Origin: CAWJLS01 sp963843755
Lineage (GTDB): Bacteria > Acidobacteriota > Thermoanaerobaculia > Multivoradales > DATKCC01
Direction: 5' to 3'
Assembly: GCA_963843755.1 (NCBI GenBank)
Contig: CAWJLS010000010.1
Span: 370,544-434,543, forward strand
Length of the DNA stretch: 64,000 nucleotides
Numbering within the stretch: position 1 is the stretch's first letter; each line of letters opens with the position of its first letter. A program made the translations under genes and the position numbers. The notes under the pieces were generated by a model, which was not told the origin of the DNA, did not search any database, and saw only the letters and a program-made list of their open reading frames with translations. This document shows, piece by piece, positions 32,547 to 40,473 of this stretch.

Positions 32547-33519
32547 CGGATACCTCCTTGGGCTCGTCGACGAGCCAGTAGAAGACGATGTCCGGGTCGT
32601 CGGAGACGATCCGGATGGTGATCGAGGGGGGCTGTTCGGCGTCGAGCGCCGGCGGGGCCGGCAGCCCGGCGGCATCGAGGGGCTCCTTGGTCGAGGCCGA
32701 AATCTGAGCTTGGCGGGCCGGCGCACCGCCCGGGGGCGTCTCGACGGCCGTCGGACGGGGCGGAGAATGCCGGTCGGCCCGATCGGTCTGATCGGTCCGA
32801 TCGGCCGAATCGGTCGATCCGGTCGAATCGGTCGATCCAGCCAGACTGGCCAGGACCTCGTGGGCGTCCGGAGAGGTGGGCGGAGAGGTGGCCGGGTGCT
32901 CGCCCACCGGGGCGTCGTTCGCCGGACCGGTGCCGGTCCCGATCGCTGTCGGCTCGGGTCTCCGGCTCGGCGTCACGGTCGTGGTCGCCGCTCTACCGGA
33001 TGCCGAGCCGCGACGGTCGGTCGGCGGCGGCTCCGACCGAGACGGCGGCGGTGACGGCGAGGCCGGCGAGGGCGGAGAGTGGCGTCCGTGGTCACCGCCA
33101 GGACGCTCCGCCGTGGGCGGTGCCCCCAGGTCGACCTGTCGCGCCGGGTTCGATCTCGTCGCGGACCCCGTGAGCCAGGGGACGAGGGCGTAGCCGAGGA
33201 TGGCGACGGCGGCGAGGCCCGCGGCCAGCGCCAGCACGGTGCGGGTCCTGCGGTGGCGGACGCCGGTGCGCCGCGCGGCGGCCGTCGTCTCGGCGGCGAG
33301 CGCGGCGCCCAGGCGGTCGCGGATGCGATCGAGGGCCGCTCCGGGGACGGGCTCGGCGGCCAGGGACCGGAGGGCGCGCCGGTCGTCGCGCAGGGCGTCG
33401 GCCAGGTGCCGGCAGGCGGCGCAGGACTCCAGGTGGCGCTCGACCGCCGGCCGCCGGTCGGCCGGCAGCTCGCCGCCGACCAGCAGGGCGATCTCCGGGT
33501 GGAAGGCGGAGCAGGTCAT
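32530..33519 (-). CDS. Zinc-finger anti-sigma factor with membrane helix and long periplasmic part
   Basis: A 329-residue protein. The N-terminal ZAS domain carries Cys3, His7 and HLESCAACRHLADAL (His-x3-Cys-x2-Cys), which typically holds an ECF sigma factor inactive. One membrane helix (VLALAAGLAAVAILGYALV) is followed by a long Pro/Ser/Thr-rich periplasmic linker and a short C-terminal beta segment (SITIRIVSDDPDIVFYWLVDE). The linker includes a 9-unit, 9-nt repeat tract. Overlaps the sigma gene by ATGA. Confidence 0.85.
   Translation of the reverse strand: MTCSAFHPEIALLVGGELPADRRPAVERHLESCAACRHLADALRDDRRALRSLAAEPVPGAALDRIRDRLGAALAAETTAAARRTGVRHRRTRTVLALAAGLAAVAILGYALVPWLTGSATRSNPARQVDLGAPPTAERPGGDHGRHSPPSPASPSPPPSRSEPPPTDRRGSASGRAATTTVTPSRRPEPTAIGTGTGPANDAPVGEHPATSPPTSPDAHEVLASLAGSTDSTGSTDSADRTDQTDRADRHSPPRPTAVETPPGGAPARQAQISASTKEPLDAAGLPAPPALDAEQPPSITIRIVSDDPDIVFYWLVDEPKEVSDDAAV
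32769..32849. repeat. Nine-unit 9-nt degenerate tract in the anti-sigma linker
   Basis: Nine consecutive 9-nt units with a common GATCGG-like core (for example CCCGATCGG, TCTGATCGG, TCCGATCGG) span 81 nt. In the gene they encode a Ser/Thr/Asp/Arg linker of the periplasmic part. Confidence 0.85.
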
Positions 33520-34286
33520 GGTGTGTCCTCTCGTCGAAGGTCGGGGGTCGGCTCCGTTCCGGCGGCGTGGCGCAGGGCCGCCAGCCGCTCGCGCAGGGCC
33601 AGTCGGCCGCGGCAGACATGGGTCCGGACGGTCGCCTCGGAGACACCGATCGCCGCCGCCACCTGCCGGGTGGTGAGGCCGTGGAGCTCTCGCAGAATCA
33701 GGGCGGCCCGCTGCTTGAACGGCAGGGTCCGTAGGGCGGACGCGGTGTGGCGCCGCAGCTCGGCGAGTGAGGCGTCGGCCGCCGGGTCGGTCCGCGGGTC
33801 CACGGGGTCGTTGGCCGGGCGCGGCCGGTCCGCCTCGTCGTCGCCGGCCGGGGCCAGGGGGAGCTCCCGGCGACGCGCGCGGCGCCGGCCCAGGTCGCGG
33901 CAGACGTTGACGGTGATGTGGTCGAGGTACGGGGTGACCGGGCGGCCGGGGCGTAGGCGGCCGAGGGCGCGGTAGAGCCGCAGGAAGGCCTCCTGGGCCG
34001 CGTCCTCGGCCTCCGGTCCCGAGCCCAGGAGGCGCCGGGCGATCGAGTAGACGCGCCGCTCGTGGAGCCGCACCAGGCGGTCGAAGGCGCCCGTCTCACC
34101 CTGTCGGGCGCGGAGGACGAGCGACCACTCGTCGAGCTCGCCCAACTTGCCCGTCTCGCCCATCCTGCCGATCGCGCCAGGCGCGCCGACTCCGCCGAAT
34201 TCGCCAGCCGTGCCGGTAGTGGGCAGGGAGCCGGCGTCGCCGGAAGGGCGGGGCGGCGGGTCGCCGGTGATCGCGTCGCTCGTCAT
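33516..34286 (-). CDS. ECF RNA polymerase sigma factor
   Basis: A 256-residue sigma-70-family factor. Region 2 (FDRLVRLHERRVYSIARRLLG, EDAAQEAFLRLYRAL) and region 4 (LRTLPFKQRAALILRELHG, VAAAIGVSEATVRTHVCRGR) are present. The N-terminal 45 residues before region 2 are an unusual Gly-rich extension encoded by a nine-unit 9-nt repeat. It heads the sigma, anti-sigma, secretin-N-like operon. Upstream on the same strand, AACGTT and GTATA words about 17 nt apart could be an autoregulated ECF promoter, weakly supported. Confidence 0.88.
   Translation of the reverse strand: MTSDAITGDPPPRPSGDAGSLPTTGTAGEFGGVGAPGAIGRMGETGKLGELDEWSLVLRARQGETGAFDRLVRLHERRVYSIARRLLGSGPEAEDAAQEAFLRLYRALGRLRPGRPVTPYLDHITVNVCRDLGRRRARRRELPLAPAGDDEADRPRPANDPVDPRTDPAADASLAELRRHTASALRTLPFKQRAALILRELHGLTTRQVAAAIGVSEATVRTHVCRGRLALRERLAALRHAAGTEPTPDLRREDTP
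34137..34217. repeat. Nine-unit 9-nt degenerate tract with invariant GCC in the sigma N-terminus
   Basis: Nine 9-nt units (CTCGCCCAA, CTTGCCCGT, CTCGCCCAT and so on) each carry GCC at positions 4-6. On the coding strand they give a Gly-x-x repeat ahead of sigma region 2. Confidence 0.88.
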
Positions 34287-34352
34287 CAGGTGTCCTCGCC
34301 CCGGTATACCGGAGGGGGACCCGAAACGTTGAGACGGCGGCGCGCGGTGTCA

Positions 34353-34392
34353 GGCCGATGGGCCGATGGGCCGGCGGGCCGGTGGGTGCAGG
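34353..34392. repeat. 8-nt tandem tract between ECF and ABC operons
   Basis: Units GGCCGATG, GGCCGATG, GGCCGGCG, GGCCGGTG and a diverged fifth fill the gap just before the 3' end of the ABC permease gene. Confidence 0.75.
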
Positions 34393-34397
34393 TGAGC

Positions 34398-35234
34398 TCA
34401 GTCGCGCTCGCGCGCGGCGGCCATGCGGCCGACGTCGACCACCACCAGCAGCGCCGCCCCGAGCAGGACGATGGCCGGTCCCGACGGCAGGTCGTAGAAG
34501 TACGACAGGGCGAGGCCGCCCTCGGTCATCACCACGCCGAGACCGATGGCGAGGCCGATCACGGCGGGAAAGCTCTTGGCGAGGCGCAGGGCGATCACCG
34601 GTGGGATGGTCAGGAGCGCGATCACCAGGATCAGGCCGACGAGCTGGAGCAGGAAGACGACGGTCAGGGCGGTGAGGACCATCAGGACGATCCGCACCCG
34701 GCGGACCGGCACCCCCTGGACGGCCGCGTACTCCTCGTCGAAGGCGACGGCGACGCTCTCCTTGAAAAAGAGCAGGAAGAAGACCACCACCGCGACGACC
34801 ACGCCGAGGGTGAGCAGCACGTCGGCCGTGCCGACCGTCAGGATGTCGCCGAACAGGTAGGCCATCAGGTTGGGGGCGTAGCCCGGCACCTTGGCCAGGA
34901 ACACCACCCCGAAGGCCATGCCCGCGGCCCACAGGATGCCGATCAGGGCGTCCTGGGAGCGTCCGCGCGCCCGCGCCAGCGGGCCGATGCGCCCGGGGTT
35001 GGCCAGGGCCAGCCCGGCGACCACCGCCGTCGCCACGGCCCCGAGCCGGGGGTCGGCGCCGAGGAAGTAGCACAGGCCGAGGCCGCCGAAGGCGGCGTGG
35101 GCGACGCCGCCGGCCAGGAAGACCAACCGCTTGACCACGACGAAGGTGCCGACGATGCCGCACAGCACCGAGGCGAGCAGTCCGACCAGCACCGCGTTGC
35201 GCAGGAAGTCGTAGGCGAGCAGGTCGGCCATCAT
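34398..35234 (-). CDS. Metal ABC transporter permease (ZnuB/MntB family)
   Basis: A 278-residue protein with eight to nine membrane helices. The ABC-3 family pattern is clear: FVVVKRLVFLAGGVAHAAFGGLGL near the N-terminus, a central SQDALIGILWAAGMAFGVVF and FDEEYAAVQGVPV. This family imports zinc, manganese or iron. It starts at tandem ATGs (35234/35231) overlapping the ATPase stop. No periplasmic binding protein is encoded beside it. Confidence 0.88.
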   Translation of the reverse strand: MMADLLAYDFLRNAVLVGLLASVLCGIVGTFVVVKRLVFLAGGVAHAAFGGLGLCYFLGADPRLGAVATAVVAGLALANPGRIGPLARARGRSQDALIGILWAAGMAFGVVFLAKVPGYAPNLMAYLFGDILTVGTADVLLTLGVVVAVVVFFLLFFKESVAVAFDEEYAAVQGVPVRRVRIVLMVLTALTVVFLLQLVGLILVIALLTIPPVIALRLAKSFPAVIGLAIGLGVVMTEGGLALSYFYDLPSGPAIVLLGAALLVVVDVGRMAAARERD

Positions 35235-36001
35235 CGGTGGGGGTGGAGCACCCGGTGGGGCACGCCGTGGGCGATCAGCTCTACCGGGCAGCCGTAGACC
35301 TCTTCGAGCATCTCTTCGGTCATCTCGCCGTGGGGGTGGTAGAAGAGCCGGCGGTTGATGCAGGCGATCTGTCGAATGGCGCCGGCGAACGGTGTCAGGT
35401 CGTGGGTGATGACGACGATCGGGATCTCCGCGTGGAGGCTCTCGAGCGTCTCGATCAGCGCGTCCCGGGACTCGGCGTCGATCGACGCCAGCGGCTCGTC
35501 GAGGAACAGGATCTCCGGATCGGCGACCAGCGCCCGGGCGATCAGGGCCCGCTGGAGCTGCCCGCCGGAGAGCCCTTCGACCGTCTCCTCCGCCAGGGCG
35601 GCCAGGCCGAACCGCTCCAGCATCTCCTCCACCCGGCGCCGGTCCGCGGCGCGGTAGCGGTGGAGCGGACCGCGCAGGCCGAGGCGGCCCATCTGCACCA
35701 GGTCGCGGACGCGGATCGGGAACGAGCGGTCGAACTCCGCGAACTGCGGCACGTAGCCGAGCGCCCCGCGCCGCTCCGAGGTGGTGCGCCGCACCGAGCC
35801 CGACCAGGGGGAGAGCAGCCCCAGGAGGATCTTGACCAGGGTGGTCTTGCCGCCGCCGTTCGGCCCCAGGATGGCGAGGAAGTCCTCCCGGTGGATGGTC
35901 AGGTCGACGTCCTGGAGCACCGCCTCCCGGCCGTAGCCGAAGGTGATCCCCTCGGCCTCGATCAGGGGCCGGGCGGTCGCGGTCTGGTCGGGTGCGCTCA
36001 T
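35231..36001 (-). CDS. Metal ABC transporter ATP-binding protein (ZnuC/MntA family)
   Basis: A 256-residue ATPase: Walker A GPNGGGKTT, Q-loop YVPQFAEFD, signature LSGGQLQRALIARAL, Walker B ILFLDEP and switch His in VITHD. The ATG at 36001 matches family starts but lacks a clear ribosome binding site; a TTG at 36034 is an alternative. The gene is divergent from DUF429 and co-transcribed with the permease. The binding protein and regulator must be elsewhere. Confidence 0.88.
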   Translation of the reverse strand: MSAPDQTATARPLIEAEGITFGYGREAVLQDVDLTIHREDFLAILGPNGGGKTTLVKILLGLLSPWSGSVRRTTSERRGALGYVPQFAEFDRSFPIRVRDLVQMGRLGLRGPLHRYRAADRRRVEEMLERFGLAALAEETVEGLSGGQLQRALIARALVADPEILFLDEPLASIDAESRDALIETLESLHAEIPIVVITHDLTPFAGAIRQIACINRRLFYHPHGEMTEEMLEEVYGCPVELIAHGVPHRVLHPHR

Positions 36002-36029
36002 CGGGAGGGAGTCTACCCCGTCGCCTCGG

Positions 36030-36035
36030 TACAAT
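36030..36035 (+). promoter_or_regulatory. -10 element immediately upstream of the DUF429 start
   Basis: TACAAT is followed by only 7 nt before the ATG at 36043. If used, transcription would start at or next to the start codon, giving a leaderless mRNA. No good -35 was found at standard spacing. Confidence 0.5.
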
Positions 36036-36042
36036 CGCGCCG

Positions 36043-36894
36043 ATGCAAGTCTACGGCGTCGACTTCACCAGCGCTCCGAAGCGGAGCAAGCCCCTGGTCA
36101 TCGCCCAGTGCCGGCTGGACGGCGCGACCCTCCACGTCACCGACCTCTTTCGGCTGCGCAGCTTCGAGCAGCTCGAAACCAGCCTGGCGACCCCCGGTGA
36201 ATGGATCGCCGGCTTCGACTTCCCGTTCGGTCAGCCCCGGCGGCTGGTCCGCGCCCTGGGCTGGCCCGAGAGCTGGGCCGGCTACGTCGGTGAGGTGGCG
36301 GCGATGGAGCGGGCTCGGTTCGAGGATCTGCTCTCGATGTACAAGGCGGCCCGGCCGAAGGGCGACAAGGAGCACCGCCGCGTCGCCGACGCCCTCGCCC
36401 AGTCGGCCTCGCCGATGAAGCTCTTCGGCGTCCCGGTGGGAAAGATGTTCTTCGAGGGCGCGCCCCGTCTGCTGCGCTCGCCGGCGCACGTGTTGCCGTG
36501 CCGCCCGACCGGCGATCCGCGGATCGTGATCGAGGCCTATCCGGCGCTGGTCGCCCGCGCCCTGATCGGCAAGCGCAGCTACAAGAAGACGTCGGGCAAG
36601 CGGGTCCAGGCGCGCGCCGACGCGCGCAAGAAGATGATCCGTGGGCTGCGCGACGGAGCGTTGGAGGCCGACTACGGCGTCCGGGTGCAGCTCGGGCAGT
36701 TCCTCGGCGAGGCGATGGTCGCCGACGAGGAGGCCGACCTGCTGGACGCGGTGCTGGCGGCGGTTCAGGCGGCCTGGGCGTGGGGACGGCGCGGCGACGA
36801 GGCGGCGCCGTTCGGCATCCCGGCGCAAGCGGATCCAGCCGAAGGGTGGATCGTCGATCCGGTGACGCTCCGGCGCTGGCTCGCCCGGCACTGA
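36043..36894 (+). CDS. DUF429 protein (predicted RNase H-like nuclease)
   Basis: A 283-residue protein: VYGVDFTSAPKRSKPL at the start, GFDFPFGQPRRL, then GDPRIVIEAYPALVARALIG and a C-terminal DEEADLLDAVLAAVQAAWA. The acidic residues in these motifs match the RNase H-like DUF429 family, whose substrate is unknown. Single gene, probably leaderless, divergent from the metal ABC operon. Confidence 0.78.
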   Translation: MQVYGVDFTSAPKRSKPLVIAQCRLDGATLHVTDLFRLRSFEQLETSLATPGEWIAGFDFPFGQPRRLVRALGWPESWAGYVGEVAAMERARFEDLLSMYKAARPKGDKEHRRVADALAQSASPMKLFGVPVGKMFFEGAPRLLRSPAHVLPCRPTGDPRIVIEAYPALVARALIGKRSYKKTSGKRVQARADARKKMIRGLRDGALEADYGVRVQLGQFLGEAMVADEEADLLDAVLAAVQAAWAWGRRGDEAAPFGIPAQADPAEGWIVDPVTLRRWLARH

Positions 36895-36934
36895 CTTTCG
36901 AACCCAGCCCCTCTCGCGGCTTCGGGGCGGTTCC

Positions 36935-38356
36935 TCACTCGTCGTCGGGGCGCCGCAGACGGTCGGCGAGCTCGGCCGTCTCCACCCACTGCCCGCCGAC
37001 GCAGGTGGCGTCGATGGCGCTGTCGCCGGCGCCGTAGACGATCGCCTCCCCCAGGGTCTCGCCGGTCCAGCCGGCGAGCGTCGGGCTGCTCAGGTCGACG
37101 GTGACGAAGTCGGCCAGGGCGCCCGGGTGGAGGACGCCGGCCGCCCGGTCGCCCCTCAGCCCGAGAGCCACGGCGCCGGCCTCGGTCGCCGCCGCCAGGA
37201 GCGGAGCGGCGGAGCGGCCGGCGGGGTCGCGCACCACGCCGCGCCGCTCCCGCGCCAGCCGCTGGACCAGCTCGAGCCAGCGCATCTCCTCGATCATCGA
37301 GAGGCGGGCGTTGGAGTCGGTCCCCAGGCAGACCGCGCCGCCGGCCGCCCGGATCGCCGGCAGGTCGGCGACGCCGTCTCCCAGGTTCGCTTCCGTGGTC
37401 GGGCAGATGCACACCGTACCCCCGTCGCCTTGACGAATGAAGCGGGTCATGTCCTTGGGCGCGGTGTGGGTGCAGTGCACGGCGGTGACTCGCGGCGTCG
37501 CGTCGATCCGGTCGAGCAGCAGCTCCATGGGACGGGCGCCGTAGGCCGCGCGGCACTCCTCGATCTCGCGCACCTGCTCCTCGATGTGGAGGTGGAACGG
37601 CAGCTCCCGGCGGGCCGCCTCGGCGTGGAGGGCGGCGGCCTCGTCCGGGGTGGCGGCGCGCAGGCTGTGGGCGACCACACCGAGGGACTGGAGGCGCGGG
37701 TCGAGCCGCGCGGCCAGCCGGTCCATCTGCTGCCAGTAGGCGTCGAGCGACGGCGACCGGAAGCGCCGCTGGGCGCCTTCGACCGGCCGGCCCGGTCCGC
37801 CGGCGGCGTAGTAGGCCTGGAGCAGGACCAGCCGGACGCCGGCCTCGGCGGCGGCGGCGAGCAGCGCCTCGTCGAGCGCGTAGTCGGCCGCGCCGGCATC
37901 GGCGTGGTGCAGGTAGTGGAACTCGCCGACGGTGGTGATGCCGACGCTCCGCATCTCGCGGAAGGCGCGCAGCGACAGGCGCCGGAAGCTCTCCGGGTCG
38001 AGGGCGTCGACCAGGCCGTACATCGCCTCGCGCCAGCTCCAGAAGCTGCCGGCGCCGGCGGGGAAGGTCTCACCGTGGCCGCGCAGGCCGCGCTGGAAGG
38101 CGTGGGAGTGGGCGTTGACGAAGCCGGGCAGGAGCGCCCGGCCGGCGAGGCGGCGGGTGGTGGGGCCCGTCTCGGCCACGCTCGTCCCCATCGCGACGAT
38201 CCGGTCGGTTGGCCCGCCTCCGCCCCCCGGGCTGACGGCCCCTCCGACGGCCACCCGCACGCCGCGCTCGAAGGCCGCTCCGGTCCAGGTGAGGTCGGCC
38301 TCGATCACCTCCCGGGTGGGCGTGCCGGTCACTGCCGCCGGACCGGGCGGGCTCAC
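36935..38356 (-). CDS. hutF: Formimidoylglutamate deiminase
   Basis: A 473-residue amidohydrolase. Metal ligands are visible in GFVNAHSHAFQRG, VAVHCTHT and LGTDSNA, with SFWSWREAMYGL typical of HutF. The enzyme converts N-formimidoyl-glutamate to N-formyl-glutamate and ammonia in histidine breakdown. The GTG at 38356 follows GGAGGGGGAGG and overlaps the stop of the M20 gene upstream. No other hut genes (hutU, hutH, hutI, hutG) are in the window. Confidence 0.88.
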   Translation of the reverse strand: MSPPGPAAVTGTPTREVIEADLTWTGAAFERGVRVAVGGAVSPGGGGGPTDRIVAMGTSVAETGPTTRRLAGRALLPGFVNAHSHAFQRGLRGHGETFPAGAGSFWSWREAMYGLVDALDPESFRRLSLRAFREMRSVGITTVGEFHYLHHADAGAADYALDEALLAAAAEAGVRLVLLQAYYAAGGPGRPVEGAQRRFRSPSLDAYWQQMDRLAARLDPRLQSLGVVAHSLRAATPDEAAALHAEAARRELPFHLHIEEQVREIEECRAAYGARPMELLLDRIDATPRVTAVHCTHTAPKDMTRFIRQGDGGTVCICPTTEANLGDGVADLPAIRAAGGAVCLGTDSNARLSMIEEMRWLELVQRLARERRGVVRDPAGRSAAPLLAAATEAGAVALGLRGDRAAGVLHPGALADFVTVDLSSPTLAGWTGETLGEAIVYGAGDSAIDATCVGGQWVETAELADRLRRPDDE

Positions 38357-39537
38357 GCCTCCCCCTCCTCGCAGAACTGGTGGATCGTCCGCTCGAGCAG
38401 GCTCCGCGCGCGGGTCAGGTCCTCCTTGGGCAGCCACTCGTCCGGCTTGTGGGCGACCTCGATGTCGCCGGGGCCGAAGACGGCGCAGTCAACTCCTGAG
38501 TCCAGGCGCTGGAGCCAGCCGGCGTCGGTGGCGAAGGAGACCGAGGCGCCCTCGCCCTGGCCGGTCAGCTCGCACAGGAAGCGGTGGATCGGCGCGTCGT
38601 CGGCGAGCTCCATGGGCGGGCTGTCGGAGAGCACGTCCAGCTCGTAGCCCTCGTCCGCCGCCGCCGGGGCGACGGCGCCACGGACCCGCTCGATCATCGT
38701 CTCGCCGTCCATCCCCGGCAGCAGGCGGACGCCGATCTCGACCGTGCACCGGTCCGGCACCATGTTGATGGCGCTGCCGCCGTGGATCGTGGCCACGTTG
38801 AGCGGCGCGTAGGGGGCGTCGGGGAAGGCGGGGGAGGCCGGCACCCGCTCGGTTTCAAGCTGGCGCCGGAGGGCGGCGAGGGCGGCCACGCCGTCCGCCG
38901 CCCGCTCGACGGCGTTGGTCCCCAGGTGGGGGTAGCCGCTGTGGGCGCTGGTGCCGCGGTACGTGGCGGCGAGCTTCAGGTGCCCCTTGTGCCGGCGGAT
39001 CACGCGCAGGCGGGTCGGCTCGCCGATGATCGCCGAGCGCGGCAGCGGCGGTCCGTTCCAGGCGTCCGGCCAGACCTTGGCCAGGTGGGCGGCGCCGAGG
39101 CAGCCGAGCTCCTCGTCGCAGGTGAAGAGCAGGACCAGAGGGCGCTTCAGGCGCTCCGGGTCGGCGGCCAGTGCCAGATTGGCCGCGAGGGCGAGGAAGC
39201 CCTTCATGTCTGCCGACCCCCGGGCGGCCCAGCGGTCGCCCAGGTCGGTGAGGTGGAACGGCGGCGTCGCCCAGCGCTCCCGGTCGTCGGCCGGCACCAC
39301 GTCCATGTGGCCGGAGAGGATCAGGCCGCGGCGGTCGTCGGCCGCGGTCTCCGGGCCGACCCAGACCAGCAGGCTGCCTTTGTCGTCCTCGGCCGCGGGC
39401 AGGCGCTCGATGCGCACACCGCGGCGGTCGAGGTAGTCGGCCAGGAAGTCGAGCAGGGGAAGGTTCGAGTTGCGGCTGACCGTGTCGAAGGCGACCAGCC
39501 GGGCGAGCAGCTCGGCGTCGGTGAGCGGGGGTCTCAT
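38353..39537 (-). CDS. M20-family deacylase, ArgE-like
   Basis: A 394-residue di-zinc amidohydrolase: LSGHMDVVP, RGSADMKGFLA, CDEELGCLGA, SAIIGEPT and the dimerisation segment SAHSGYPHLG. By family it would be N-acetylornithine deacetylase. Its gene is coupled to hutF, so N-formylglutamate, the HutF product, is an attractive substrate in place of HutG. A role on N-acetyl-diaminobutyrate for the ectoine operon is a second, weaker idea. No arginine-biosynthesis gene is nearby. Confidence 0.82.
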   Translation of the reverse strand: MRPPLTDAELLARLVAFDTVSRNSNLPLLDFLADYLDRRGVRIERLPAAEDDKGSLLVWVGPETAADDRRGLILSGHMDVVPADDRERWATPPFHLTDLGDRWAARGSADMKGFLALAANLALAADPERLKRPLVLLFTCDEELGCLGAAHLAKVWPDAWNGPPLPRSAIIGEPTRLRVIRRHKGHLKLAATYRGTSAHSGYPHLGTNAVERAADGVAALAALRRQLETERVPASPAFPDAPYAPLNVATIHGGSAINMVPDRCTVEIGVRLLPGMDGETMIERVRGAVAPAAADEGYELDVLSDSPPMELADDAPIHRFLCELTGQGEGASVSFATDAGWLQRLDSGVDCAVFGPGDIEVAHKPDEWLPKEDLTRARSLLERTIHQFCEEGEA

Positions 39538-39707
39538 GGAGCGACGATATCGAATGCTTCGGGGATGGCCCGGGGAGCCCGGGAGGGCGCCGGTGGCCCG
39601 GAGGTCGATCCGGAGCGGGATGCGCCGGACCCGCGAGCCCGTCCGGACGGAACCGTCCGGACGGGCCGCGAAACCGGGTCGTCCCGGGAGTTGTCCCGGG
39701 GAAGGGG

Positions 39708-40217
39708 TCAGCCGGCGACGCGGAGCGCGTCCTTGACCTGGGAGACGCCGTCGACGCCCCGGGCGATCTCGAGCGCCTTCTTGCGTGCTTCCGGCGTCGG
39801 GACGGTGCCGAACAGGGTAGCGGCGCTGTCCTTGACCTCGACGCGGATGTCGGCGCCGTCCACGGCCTGGAGCGCAGCGCTCACGGCGGTGGTCAGCCGG
39901 GAGTCCACCTCCTTCTGGGACGGCGGGATCTCCAGGTGGTTGACCAGGCCCGCGACGCCCGGCGTCTTGCTGGCGATGGCGACCGCCTTGCGGGCGGCGC
40001 CGGCGTCCTCGACCTTGCCGCTCAGGGTGACCACGTCGCCCTGGGCGGAGACTTCGATGCCGAGCTTCGCGACGGCCGGGTCCGCCGCCAGGCGGCTTTC
40101 GACCTGCTGGGTCAGGGTGGCTGCATCGGCCGGCGCGGCCGTCGAGTGCATCGAGCTACAAGCGACCGTGGTCAGCGCGAGCGCGCAGGCGGTCACTACG
40201 AAGAGTCCTCGCTTCAT
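39708..40217 (-). CDS. Lipoprotein with two BON domains (OsmY-like), copy 1
   Basis: A 169-residue protein with a lipoprotein signal (lipobox around TVACSS) and two BON domains (about 33-100 and 105-168), each with the pattern of a V..G.V followed by A..IA...GV..V. BON domains are thought to bind phospholipid and occur in osmotic-stress envelope proteins. AGGAGG precedes the ATG. A related gene lies 256 nt upstream on the same strand. Confidence 0.85.
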   Translation of the reverse strand: MKRGLFVVTACALALTTVACSSMHSTAAPADAATLTQQVESRLAADPAVAKLGIEVSAQGDVVTLSGKVEDAGAARKAVAIASKTPGVAGLVNHLEIPPSQKEVDSRLTTAVSAALQAVDGADIRVEVKDSAATLFGTVPTPEARKKALEIARGVDGVSQVKDALRVAG

Positions 40218-40396
40218 GAGGTTGCCTCCTAAGGTGGAGCTGAAAAAAGACCTCCGCGACCGCGGGCGGGAGTATGAAGGCGGTCGCGACTTCGGGGTAC
40301 CGGCGCCGCGGCGCGGCGCGGTAGACCGAGCCTAGTCGCTGCGGACCCGGATGAGAAGGCCTCCGGAGACGATTCAGCCTCTGCGTGCCAACGCAC

Positions 40397-40424
40397 GACG
40401 GGCAGGCCCGGAGGCCCGCCCGTC
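40397..40424 (-). terminator. Hairpin between the two BON genes
   Basis: A 7-bp outer stem GACGGGC/GCCCGTC and an inner GGCC/GGCC stem lie 50 nt after the stop of the second BON gene. There is no U-run after it on the minus strand. The remaining part of the 256-nt gap contains no supported gene. Confidence 0.4.
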
Positions 40425-40473
40425 TTCGCGCGTCCCGGTGGGGACGCGGTCGCGCCGGCAGCGGTGACGGACG

